Of a stretch of 64,000 nt of DNA, positions 53,375 through 63,190 are shown piece by piece; position 1 is the stretch's first letter, and every line of letters starts with the position of its first letter. Origin of the DNA: Plasmodiophora brassicae (Eukaryota > Endomyxa > Phytomyxea > Plasmodiophorida > Plasmodiophoridae); assembly GCA_039704465.1 (NCBI GenBank), contig JASFAU010000005.1:434001-498000 (forward strand), in the 5' to 3' direction. The notes below the pieces were generated by a model that was not told the DNA's origin, searched no databases, and saw only the letters and a list, made by a program, of their open reading frames with translations. The translations under genes and the position numbers were made by a program.

Positions 53375-54544
53375 ATGTCGCATCAGACGACCAGCGATGC
53401 CGATATCGTGCGGCAGGTTGAGTTCTACTTCAGTGACAGCAACCTGAGGCGCGATAAGTTCATGAAGGAGACGCTCAAGCAGAACGACGGCTCGATGCCC
53501 GTTTCGGTCCTGTTGACGTTCAAGAAAGTGCAGGCGATGACGTCTTCCGTTGAGGCCATTGCGAACGCGATTCGCAGCGGCTCAGAGGCGCTAAAGGTCT
53601 CCGAAGACGGCACAGCAATCTCTCGAGCCACTCCATTCTCGGAAGAGTCTCTGGACCAGGCGGATTTTGACGCGCGAACCGTCTACGTGAACCATGTTCC
53701 GATGGATGCCACGATCGACTCCCTGACTGAGACCATGTCTGCTTTCGGGAAGGTCAACATGGTTCGTATTCCAAAGGCAACCGATGAGGGACGACCTCAT
53801 CGTGGGTTCGCATTCGTCGAGTTCGCTGATGTCGCTTCGGTCGCCAAAGCCGTCGAGGCTCTACCAAAGAAGTCAGCCCGGAAAGTAGAATCCGAGGAGG
53901 CCCAGGAAAACGAGAAGCCTGAGAATGCTGCTGAGGAACAGGGAGAGACTACTCCAGCTGAAGCTGACAAGAGGGACGACGTCAAGGCAATGTACGCTCT
54001 TTCGCATGCTGACTGGAAGAAGGTCGACGAAAAGAGGAAAAAGGAGAGGGCGCTGAAGACCCAGGATGCTGCACAGCCCGAGAAGGTTCACGAAAAGGAC
54101 CGATTGGTGCGCATCACCGGCGATCTGTCCGGCGCCAAACGAGAGGCGCTTCATTCTCTGTTCACGCCGATCGGCGACGTCAAGTTCGTCGATTTCCCGC
54201 CTTCGTCCGAGTTCGCCACGATCCGTTTCGCGACCGCCGAAATCGCCAAGAACGTCGTCGAGAAGGTATCCGAGGGCAATGTCAAATTCGGCGAGAACGT
54301 GCTGTCCGCTGCGCTCCTGACCGAGGAAGAGCAGGAGGCGTACTGGAAGAAGGTCGAGGAGGACAAGGCTGCCCGGGACATCGCACGGCAGACGGGACGT
54401 CGCGATAAACGCCAAGGCAACAAGCACCAGGGCAAGCGCAAGCGGGCCGACACTGCCGCTGAGGAACCCACCAACAAGGCCGCAAAGACGACGACCACCG
54501 ACGGCGACGTCGACGCCGCCCCTGCCGCCAGCGAGTCTGCCTGA
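53375..54544 (+). CDS. La-type RNA-binding protein
   Basis: A single exon of 389 aa. A La motif (about 5-85) reads DADIVRQVEFYFSDSNLRRD with FMKETLKQNDG and VSVLLTFKKVQAM. RRM1 (about 98-175) has RTVYVNHVPMDATIDSLTET and the RNP1 block RGFAFVEFAD. An acidic/Lys-rich linker follows. A second RRM-like domain (about 238-325) starts RLVRITGDLSGAKREALHSL, with FATIRFAT and a long C-terminal helix (LTEEEQEAYWKKVEEDKAAR), the xRRM-like form found in La and LARP7. A basic NLS-rich tail (RRDKRQGNKHQGKRKRAD) ends it. La binds UUU-3'OH ends of RNA polymerase III transcripts. Genuine La and LARP7 cannot be separated by eye; size and tail favour La. Confidence 0.92.
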   Translation: MSHQTTSDADIVRQVEFYFSDSNLRRDKFMKETLKQNDGSMPVSVLLTFKKVQAMTSSVEAIANAIRSGSEALKVSEDGTAISRATPFSEESLDQADFDARTVYVNHVPMDATIDSLTETMSAFGKVNMVRIPKATDEGRPHRGFAFVEFADVASVAKAVEALPKKSARKVESEEAQENEKPENAAEEQGETTPAEADKRDDVKAMYALSHADWKKVDEKRKKERALKTQDAAQPEKVHEKDRLVRITGDLSGAKREALHSLFTPIGDVKFVDFPPSSEFATIRFATAEIAKNVVEKVSEGNVKFGENVLSAALLTEEEQEAYWKKVEEDKAARDIARQTGRRDKRQGNKHQGKRKRADTAAEEPTNKAAKTTTTDGDVDAAPAASESA

Positions 54545-54770
54545 CCAGAACCGTCCCTAAAATCATTCTGATGTCAGACGACGACGTGTCGCACTACTGT
54601 CTCTGTAGTGCCCCGGCAGCCCCGATGCTGCGTAGGTAGTTCTGACTGTGGGATGGGAACGTACTCGTCAATCAGTGTTACAGCAGTCAGTCGGGGGGAG
54701 GCGTCGGCGGCAGGCCGTTTAATTTGACAACGACCCGACGACAACGTCATTTTTCATTTTGGTCTTGTGG

Positions 54771-56493
54771 ATGGGGGATGATGATCGTCGGGCGGCGGTG
54801 GATGATGCGGCGCCCCTGTTGGACGGTGTGTCGTCGAGGGCGGCACCCGAACGCAGGTCGATACCGGTCGGGCGTGCATTGTCAGTTGTGACCTGCGGGA
54901 TTGTCGCAGTGGTGGTCGTCGTGCTTGTCACGCTGGTGCCCGGGCGCCGTGGTTCGCCTCCACATTGTCTGGTTGTCGTGTCGCTTGATGGATTCCGGTA
55001 TGACTATCTCAAGCATCTGCCGCCGGACAGCGCATTGCAACGTCTCGCTGCTGAGGGCGTTCACGTCAACCGCTTACGGCCCGTGTTTCCATCAAAGACA
55101 TTTCCGAATCATTATACACTCGTCACTGGTGTGTTTCCGGAAACACATGGGTGCGTGCTAGCGGATAGCGGTCTGCTTCCGGCACTGAGTCATGTGCAGA
55201 ATCGTAGGGAACCATTTCTTCGACCCAACGGATTCAACATGGTTTACAATGGGAAGTACAGAAAGTAAGTGGTGGGGAGCCGAACCCATCTGGGTTACAG
55301 CGGAATTACAACGTCGCCAAGCGAATGTCTTCTTCTGGCCGGGATCTTCGGCTGTCATCAAAGGCGTATCACCAACCGTCACGTTTCCGGTATCGTCCCT
55401 CTCTTTCTGTAGTTAGACGACGCTGACATTCGCCGCTACTACATAGTATAATGAGTCAGTCACTTTCGAGGAGCGAATTGACCGCGCGAGAGAATGGGTG
55501 GGCCAGGGTGTTCAAAGGCCACCTCTGATCATGGTGTACCTTTCGGAGCCGGACGCTTCTGGACACGAGTAGGGTCGGCAGACTAGCTGAATTGGCGCTT
55601 GCGTAACATGACTTCCAGATATGGCCCAGATTCAGAGCAGACAATCTCTGCCATTCATCGCGCCGATTCGATGATCTCCCGATTGATTGATGGGTTGGAT
55701 AGGACCAACGTGGATTTGCTCATCGTTAGGTAACGCCAAGCGCTGCTCCAGCAAACCGGATGTCTCTGACACAGGCTGGCCGTCCAGTGACCATGGAATG
55801 GTAAACATCGGAGACTCACCTGACAAGATCATCGACCTCGACAAATTTCTCCATGTCCCGATCCCAAACCGGCTTCGGGTGGCGGCTTGCACTCCCGAGT
55901 TGCAGATCTACCCTGATGCCGACCTGATACCTGAGATAGTGCAAAACCTCAGCGCTGCTGTTAAGCAGTATCCGAACATTAAGGTGTACCGGAAAGAAGA
56001 GGTTGCTGGTCGCATGTGACTGGGTCCCGTTGTGAGCAACGCTGACCAGCGCGCAATCAGATTCCTCGCCGTTTCCAATATCGAGACAACGCTCGGATTG
56101 CTCCTTTCGTAGTCGTTGCCGATGTTGGATACAAGATTGTTGGAAAGTGTATCGCCCCTCGGATGGCCGGTGCACTTTATCGGATTCTGAATCGTATCCC
56201 TGGAAACAGCGTTCGGCTGTCCCGACGATGGCTTACGAGGAGGGCATGGGTTCGACAATGACGATCCACGCATGGGCGGCATCCTGATTGGCGTTGGACC
56301 GTCTTTCGAAGAACGAAAACAGGTACCGATCCTGAACAACACCGAGGTCACTCCTGCGCGGACCATGCGCGCCTGCCTGCATACCTGACGGTATCCTCAG
56401 GTCTACGAGACCATGTGCCGGATTCTCGAAATTGTTCCCGCGCCAAACAACGGGACCCGCTCCGGTATCGACAGCCTCTTGAAGCACACATGA
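54771..56493 (+). CDS. ectonucleotide pyrophosphatase/phosphodiesterase (ENPP family)
   Basis: About nine exons; resolved introns include 55151-55199 (49 nt). A type II membrane topology: about 35 cytosolic residues then a helix (LSVVTCGIVAVVVVVLVTLV). The catalytic domain has CLVVVSLDGFRYDYLKHLP, FPSKTFPNHYTLVTGVFPET plus HGIVGNHFFDPT across the first intron (nucleophile Thr in KTFPNHY). It continues WGAEPIWVTAELQRRQANVF, FWPGSSAVIKGVSPT, YNESVTFEERIDRAREW, MVYLSEPDASGHEYGPDSEQ (metal-binding D and H), VDLLIVSDHGMVNIGD, RRFQYRDNARIAPFVVVADV, GFDNDDPRMGGILIGVGPSF and EVYETMCRILEIVPAPNNGT. All metal ligands expected for the family are visible. It should cleave nucleotide or phosphodiester substrates outside the cell. 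The start at 54,771 (MGDDDRRAAVDD) is the first ATG. Confidence 0.93.
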
Positions 56494-56636
56494 GCCCATT
56501 TGTTCCCTAATAAACTGTCCAATGCAAACGCCGTCTACGAATTCGTTGCTGCTGCGTCACGCTGGCGCTTAGGTACAACTGCGCGTCGGGTGTCGGGGAA
56601 ACTCCGTTGGACCTGGCCCGGTGAGCGCGGCCAGCA

Positions 56637-58107
56637 ATGCTGCAGCCGTTCAGCCGATTGGGCCTGAGTCCGACGTTAGTGAAGCGGATATGCTCGGTCG
56701 GCTGGACGACGCCGACGCCGATCCAGGAGGCGGCGATCTCGGCGATCCAGCGGAGGCTGCCGCGGACCGATGAGGCGCGCTGGGATTTCTGCCGGCAAGC
56801 TGTCGTCATTGATTCCATGACGGGATCGGGGAAGACGTTGGCGTATCTGCTGCCCTTAATCGACGTCGCCATGGTCTCCAGAGGGCCCTCGGCAGCGATC
56901 GTCGTTCCGACAGACACGCTAGGACGTACGATTCAGCGCGTTCAACCAGGAACCCCGTATCTAACGCGAGAGGTCTGTTGCAGAACAGGTCCACGACGTT
57001 GTCAGTACCATCTTCCCCGGTCTGTCCACGATTGTCGACTCTGAAGGGCAATGCTCGCGCTCGGCCCGAACTGGCCTGCTCATCGGGTCCATCCACGCCT
57101 TGTCGAGACTGCCCGCTGACCGAATCGCCAACCTGCGCTGCGTCGTCCTCGACGAGGCGGACATGATCATGCGGCCGCCATCCCGGTACGAGCCTGCCAA
57201 GAAGATGCGGGTCAAATCACGCAAACGAGCTGTCACCGTCGAGGCCCTGCACCGCCTGCTGCAGACACACCTACCTGGCGATGACGAGTTCGACAGTGAC
57301 GACGATGAAGGTGAGGACGATGGCAAGCACGTTCAAGAGGTGGAGGACGATGGCGAGCACGTTCGAGAGGTGGAGGACGATGCCGACGCTGGCGATAGGG
57401 ATCTTGAGGCCCCGATCGTTGCCACCGATGACGGTCCCACTACTCCAGCGCTGATGCCGTTGCTGGTCGCCGTGTCCGCTACTGTCAACAGCCCGTTAAG
57501 GCACATGCTGAAAGTCAACGACTTCGTCGGCCACGTCCATACGGTGTCCACGGAACCGTCTGGGTCTGGGTTGGCGTCCCCGTACGCCATACCGCCCCAG
57601 CTGGTGCACAAGTACATCGACCTGACCGACGTCTACGTCAAGGGTGTCGACAAGGTCGACATGCTGGCGTATGCGATCCAGACGGCGTTCACCAGCCTTC
57701 ACGACCGCGAGCTGACGCTTGCTGTCGCACCCCCGGAGACGTCGGTGACGATGGTTGCTGAATCGCTTCAGCGATTCGGCCTTCGGGTATCCGTCGTCGA
57801 CCGGGTCAACGACGACGAGTTCGGGAAATTTCGTGCCCGCGCTCACACCGATTTCGACGTCGTCGTCGGGTCGGAGTCGGCGGTCCGGGGTCTGGACCTG
57901 CCGGCCGTCCGGCAGGTCGTCCTGCTGGACCTACCAAGCCAGCCCAGCGACTACGTCCACCTGGCTGGGCGCACTGCTCGACAAGGTCGGCCTGGGACGG
58001 TGACGACCCTGATCCACGGGCGCCTGCGCCGCGAATCCATGCAGCGCCTGGCCGAACAGCTCCAGATCGCTGTCGATGAAACCGTGCTGAACTTCGATGC
58101 GGTTTAG
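56637..58107 (+). CDS. DEAD-box RNA helicase
   Basis: Two exons, 56637-56925 and 56984-58107, joined by a 58-nt intron whose removal gives VPTDTLGQQVHDVV (motif Ia region); 470 aa. Q-motif F.RLGLSPTLVKRICSVGWT...TPTPIQEAAI, motif I SMTGSGKTLAYLLPL, motif II LDEADMI, motif III VSATVNS (SAT), motif V VRGLDLPAVRQVVLLDLPS, motif VI HLAGRTARQGRPG. Between II and III is an acidic insertion with short tandem repeats (HVQEVEDDGEHVREVEDD; about 57,300-57,390). The helicase domain 2 is short. Arrangement recalls organellar DDX28-type proteins, but no clear targeting peptide is seen. Likely an RNP remodelling enzyme. Confidence 0.92.
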
Positions 58108-58164
58108 AGCGTTGTGCGTGCAAATATAGTTAAAGTTGTATTCCACGAGATCCCGAAATGTATG

Positions 58165-58182
58165 GGTGTTGATTGAAACACC
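58165..58182 (-). terminator. candidate histone-mRNA 3' stem-loop
   Basis: On the H2B strand, GGTGTTTCAATCAACACC begins 25 nt after the stop codon and can form a 6-bp stem with a 6-nt loop. Position and stem length suit a replication-dependent histone stem-loop. The loop is longer than the canonical four nucleotides and the stem differs from the GGCYCU consensus. Confidence 0.4.
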
Positions 58183-58207
58183 GTTGCTTTTAAGATTGTG
58201 GGTGAAT

Positions 58208-58579
58208 TTAAGCGCTGGACTGCGTGTACTTGGTGACGGCCTTGGTGCCTTCGGAGACGGCGTGCTTGGCGAGCTCACCGGGCAGGATCAGGCGGACAGA
58301 GGTCTGGATCTCACGCGACGACAGGGTGGACTTGGAGTTGTAGCGCGCAAGACGGCCGGCCTCCAGGGCGATGCGCTCGAAGATGTCCTTGATGAACGAG
58401 TTCATGATGGACATGGCGCGGCGCGAGATACCCGTGTCGGGGTGGACCTGCTTCAGGACCTTGTAGATGTACGTCGCGTACGACTCGACGCGCTTCTTGT
58501 GGCGCTTCGAGCCCTTGCTCGGCTGCTTGGCCGTCTTGCCGGCGGCCTTGGTCGCGCTCGGGGCCTTCTTTGGCGGCAT
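58208..58579 (-). CDS. H2B: histone H2B
   Basis: A single exon of 123 aa. A Lys/Ala-rich tail ([20 protein letters not shown]) is followed by the H2B fold: [80 protein letters not shown] and the C-terminal helix [15 protein letters not shown]. The C-terminal Lys of VTKYTQSS is the ubiquitylation site in other eukaryotes. It is intronless, as is common for core histones. ATG at 58,579 is preceded by non-coding-looking sequence. It converges with the DEAD-box helicase. Confidence 0.98.
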   Translation of the reverse strand: MPPKKAPSATKAAGKTAKQPSKGSKRHKKRVESYATYIYKVLKQVHPDTGISRRAMSIMNSFIKDIFERIALEAGRLARYNSKSTLSSREIQTSVRLILPGELAKHAVSEGTKAVTKYTQSSA

Positions 58580-59052
58580 CGTCAACTCAGATGAATCGGA
58601 ACTTGATCTGCTCGTAACGCGCACGAAATGATTATGACGACGACGCCGTGGTTGCAGACGACGACGTTGTTCGAAGTTCGAACCCCGCCCGGCGCCGGTC
58701 AGGGACGAGAAGCGCGCCAAACCGTCCGCCGCATACCAGGGACGGACACACCACGGTCGGGGCCTATGACCGCCTTGTCCGGCAAAACGCGATCCTATTG
58801 GCTGGTTCAGCCGCCAAAACGCGCTCAGGCCGTGCGGCGCCGACAAGTCGCCAAGGTGGTCCAAGGATCGAAGCAGACTATCGGAATTGGACAACAGGTC
58901 AAGCAGTAAACCTCATCGTGGATAGTTGTACTGCATGCACGCACGGTATAATAACGAGGAATTTGATCATCTATATTACTTCCATGAACGATATAGAATA
59001 TGTTCGTCACGATGTTGATCGATTGGGTGGCTGCGGTGGAGGTGGCAGACGC
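58580..59052. other. spacer upstream of H2B
   Basis: About 470 bp between the H2B start and the 3' end of the PHD-finger gene, both on the minus strand. It should hold the H2B promoter. No convincing gene or repeat. Confidence 0.45.
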
Positions 59053-61192
59053 CTATTGAAGGACATCGGCGGGCCCAGCCGGCTCGCCGTTGATGATGTC
59101 ATTTCGAGACTCCATCTTGAGCTGGTAATCGCGCCGCTACAATACACACGGGTTGGTATAGTACTGCAGGCTGCGAATGCGCTGATGTGCCCACCTTGGA
59201 GGGACACCGCCAAGATTACTCTTGAAACGGGGGAGATCAATATGCGTCGGCGGTGCGGGCGCATCGACAGGAGCATTCATATAGGTCTGCATAAGCTCTG
59301 ATAGATTGGACAACGGAGTGGTGGACCCTGGTCCAGCGCTCGCTGCATCACAGCCGAACGTTAGTTTCGGCAGCCAGCCAGAGGTAGTTAGTGATAACTA
59401 CCTGGAGACAATCCGCTCAAGGCAGCAGGACGACCGGCTGCCTGGGCCGAATACGCTTGTGCTTGGGCAGGAGCAGATGCCTCGATGTCTGATTTCATCC
59501 ATGCTTAGTGGACGATACCGAACCGATAACGAGACAGGTTACCAGCCATCGACGATGTGCGCCCTAGCTTCGGGATCGTAGTTAATCGTGGGATCGTAGC
59601 AAGGCTAGGCTTTGCATTTGTTGGATCAGGCCCTGTTGTATCAATATCCATGCCGTCCTGATTTCTTGTCGGTTCTTCAGCGCCATGGTCTCTTCTGAAG
59701 GACACCGGGGAAACGGGAACCGACCCGCCGGGGGACGACCGTTGTGACCCGGTCATCGCAGCCGGAGGTGGAGTCCTTGGAACCTGTCGAGGCGGTGGAC
59801 TGTGCGACCGACTCCTGGACCGTCTGCCTGTAGAGATGGTTAAATAGCGCCTCCATTCAATCCAAGCCAACCTACCTTCGTTCTGGATGCCGGCGCGATC
59901 CCCGTCCACGACCATAGCAGAGGTATCGCGATCTGAACGAGAATACAACGCAGGGTCTGCGAGGTACTGTTGAACCAGTTGATTTCTTAGGGGCAGTTGT
60001 TGGGAGGACAACGCAGTCTCCACTGCTGGATGGTTCGGTCCGTTCTCGTTAAGGCCCCTTTGCTGCATGAGCCAAACCTGGGAAAGTCCGAATTGAGTCC
60101 ATATTGTTCCACGAAGCACGGATTATGCATAGCGAACCTTTGCGCCCAGGTACAGGGGACTGACAGGAAACAGACGCTTCAGCAGCGCAGGGGATGCCTT
60201 TAGCTGGTCCAAATCATACGCTCCTAGCATATCACCAGGAACCGAGTCTGCAGCTACAGACATGGTCATGGCGATGCGAAAGCACAGCTTCGGCGTGTCG
60301 TACCAGATTTGGAAGCTTGTGAGGTTCGCGATTTCTTCCGCTTCAGAGTAGGCCCGCTCTCAGGTCCATTAGCGTTTGCATTAGAATGAGCAGCTTCAGG
60401 AGTCGTCACGCCTCCACTCCTTCTTCGCTTCTTGTCACGATCTTCCATCAACTGTATTGTTTGCATGATCTTGGCGATCTTACGCTCCTCTCTGAGACGG
60501 GAGTTAGTCTTAACTCTTTGGATACCGCATTGCGACCAACCGAGATAGTTGACGTCGCTGCTCATCTTCGGGCGCAGACGCATTTTCTGTACCATGTCCA
60601 GAGGCGCCGGGAACAATGGCGTCGGCTCCAGGGACGATAGGTGCAGACTTATCACTTGGCGCATCAGCCTCCAGAACGGTCTACCACACAGTTGAAACAA
60701 ATTGACCAGAGTGAACTGACAAGCCAGCATACGGAAGGCTGTTTCTTCGGCTTAGCTTTCTTCTTTTTCACGACGGTTGGCTTTCCAGCGACAACTTTTA
60801 CAGCACCGGCGGCCGGCCGTAGGCCCCCGACCCAATGTCCTCTTGCGTCGTGGAGATCAGGTCGGCAAAGTTCACAGAAGTACTCTTTCGGGACTTTGCC
60901 TTTGTCAACCTGACTGCCTTAGTCAGAAATATAACAGTAAACGCAACGCGAATATCGTACTCGAACGCAATCGCCATGCTGCCAGACTTGACATATCTCG
61001 CATTCGATCATGAAACCGTCCTGCGACACGGTCAACACTTAGCGACGGCATCATAATTCGCAGGCGAAATACCACTTGTGAGTTATCGTCGCAAACGCAT
61101 CGAGTGACCCACTGATCCGAGCTGCCCTGAACGCCATCGCCATCATCGGCGTCCGAGCTCACCGGCGAATCATTGCCGTTCGCCCCGGACAT
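59053..61192 (-). CDS. PHD-finger protein
   Basis: A multi-exon gene starting MSGANGNDSPVSSDADDGDG. The PHD finger is assembled from two exons: WVTRCVCDDNSQ, then DGFMIECEICQVWQHGDCV, and later EYFCELCRPDLHDARG, giving a C4HC3-type Zn site. A Lys-rich segment (KPTVVKKKKAKPKKQ) follows, then a conserved-looking helix block (RLREERKIAKIMQTIQLMED) with RDKKRRRSGG. A region after it includes DLDQLKASPALLKRLFPVSP. The low-complexity tail (RRSRSRSHSPPPRQVPRTPP) continues through small exons to a stop at 59,053-59,055 (last coding block YQLKMESRNDIINGEP). The PHD-plus-helix arrangement resembles SET3/MLL5-like or Bye1-like chromatin readers. No SET domain is seen here. Splice sites in the 3' half are uncertain. 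Confidence 0.7.
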
Positions 61193-62096
61193 CCAACCTC
61201 GGGACCGCCACGCTCACTGCGGTACCGCCTGCGACGTCCCCTGTCGTGTTTAGGCAGCGACCACGGGCGCGGCAGCCGCCGACCAGCGAGAAACGGTTGG
61301 TCCCCAACACGAAACCGATTCGTTTGGTCGCGATCGCCACGGACTTTGCTGAGCGGCTCCAAAGGAGGCCCAAAAAAATATCCCGTCCGCCGCCCATTTC
61401 GACGCGCCGGCGTCTGTTTTGCCACTGATGACGGATCACAGGCACTGTCGGGGCGTCGGCTCAGCCGTGCTGCGCCAGCGGGGCTGACTTGACCACTTGC
61501 TAAAAATGGTCGAGCAGGACCGTCCTGTGGAACGGCGCTGCATGTGAGACGGGGCACGTCAGGCTGTATTGGGATGTTCTTGTTGACGTTCTACCGAGAC
61601 TGTGCCTCCGTGTCGGTGCTTGTCAGTGTCGAGCTGAAATCGCCTGTCGTTGATGACGTCATGGTGCTCGACTTCGACGACGTGACGTCTAGCTCGCCGC
61701 TCCATAACGGCCGACCGTTCTCCCAGCGCACCACGGTGCTGAATACGTCATCGGTCACGTCCCGCTGGCGTCGGGCAGTCGGCCGCTTGCGCTTCCTCGT
61801 CGCTGGAGCATTGCACGCCGCATCGTTGCCCTCCATATTTTCTGCCGCACTGGTCTGCACGGGCACCGTCCCGGACAGTCATACACACGGCCGATGACGC
61901 CCTGAACGGGAATTGCTTCGAGAGCATTCGAGACTAAAACCTCCGGGAACGCACATTCATCTCACGTGTTGGCGGTAGCTATGAAATGCATACCAACGGT
62001 ACGTGTGGCGTTTGGCCGTTACTATTGTTGTGTGTCAACCCTCACTGGGCCGGTACCCTCCTCGAGCAGGATGATGAGCGACGGTAGGCCGGGACA
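61193..62096. other. spacer with an ambiguous antiparallel ORF pair
   Basis: About 900 bp between divergent genes. Around 61,570-61,890 both strands have open frames: minus 61,591-61,836 (82 codons, basic NLS-like RKRKRPTARRQR) and plus from about 61,574. Neither has recognisable homology, and I cannot choose between them. Confidence 0.3.
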
Positions 62097-62990
62097 GTGA
62101 CGAAAATGAAAGGTACGGGCGTCTCTCTTCTTTCGATCTCGCGCTCAACACCTCTGCTGCAGCCATCCACCACGAGTGGATCATTGAAGGTCCTTCGTAT
62201 TGCCTTGTTGTGTGCTGACGCGGGAAACCGGACCAGATATGTCAACCTCATTCGCTCCTTTCCGGCTCCGATTCCACGACCTGTTGCTACTTGTACGGAA
62301 CCTGCAGTCCGCCTCCGAAAGACCCAGAGATCGTACCTGTCGCGCATGCGTCCGATCCAAACAAACCGCAAGTTGCGACAGTGCCGTCGTAGCCAGATGT
62401 CACCGCGTCATGGTATGCCGACCTGATTACCTGCCGAGAGTCCAGCTGAGCGGTCAATTCCTTGACAGCTTCCACGCTGGTGTGTGCATATTGCTACGAG
62501 GAACGGCGCTCCATGGCCAACCGGAAAGGTTGCCCAAAGCCACAGAACGGTCCGCCTTACGCTATCAATCTCCTCTGACGAAGACCCTGCCAGAACTGTT
62601 GAAGGTCGAAACGCATTGTATTTTGATGCTATGGTGCTCAATGGTCGTTACGAATGCAGCCCCGTCCGATTTATCTTGAGAAATGCATGCTGAATGCTGG
62701 CCCACATGACGGTTGTCCGTCTTCCGGGATGACGATGTCCTCTTCTTGGTCATGTCATTGCCGGTGACGCAACTTGTGCAGCGAACATCGATGGCATTGG
62801 AGATGCCAGCATCCGATATCAAATGACAGAGACGGGACAATACTTGTCGGCGAGATTACATGTTCTACCGTACCTCCAACATACGGAGTCGTCCATAAGT
62901 TCGAAGGCACGTCGTTCCAGCTGTCTGTCTCCGTCCGGTTCCGATCGTTGTCGTGAATCACGTTTCGCCTTCCGATGGGATACCTTCCGG
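62097..62990 (+). CDS. unidentified multi-exon gene (boundaries approximate)
   Basis: Several consistent coding pieces lie on the plus strand: YGRLSSFDLALNTSAAAIHH, then after a ~47-nt intron DMSTSFAPFRLRFHDLLLL, then VQLSGQFLDSFHAGVCILLR, then after a 65-nt intron TVEGRNALYFDAMVLNGRYE, and finally DGTILVGEITCSTVPPTYGV or an alternative frame. The first junction (GTCCTT..ACCAG) and third junction (GTTGCC..GCCAG) keep frame. The start and last exons are unresolved. I recognise no domain. Confidence 0.4.
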
Positions 62991-63190
62991 GTGGTCGTGA
63001 CTCATGATCCGTAGAACGGCAGGGCCCTCCTCCGTAAAGCGGGCCTCATTCGAAATTCGCCAAACTCGATCGAACAGGCTTCCATCGCTGCCAAAGCCGA
63101 CCACCGACCACTCGCCCCAGCAGCGAGGACTAGCCCTGTTCATCGACCCCAAACCTGTCCCAACACCACCACCAACCCATCATCAAGGAA

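Noticed and set aside
58648..59301. A 217-codon plus-strand frame across the H2B upstream region
   Set aside because: It runs antisense to the better-supported last exons of the PHD gene and across the H2B promoter, with no domain.
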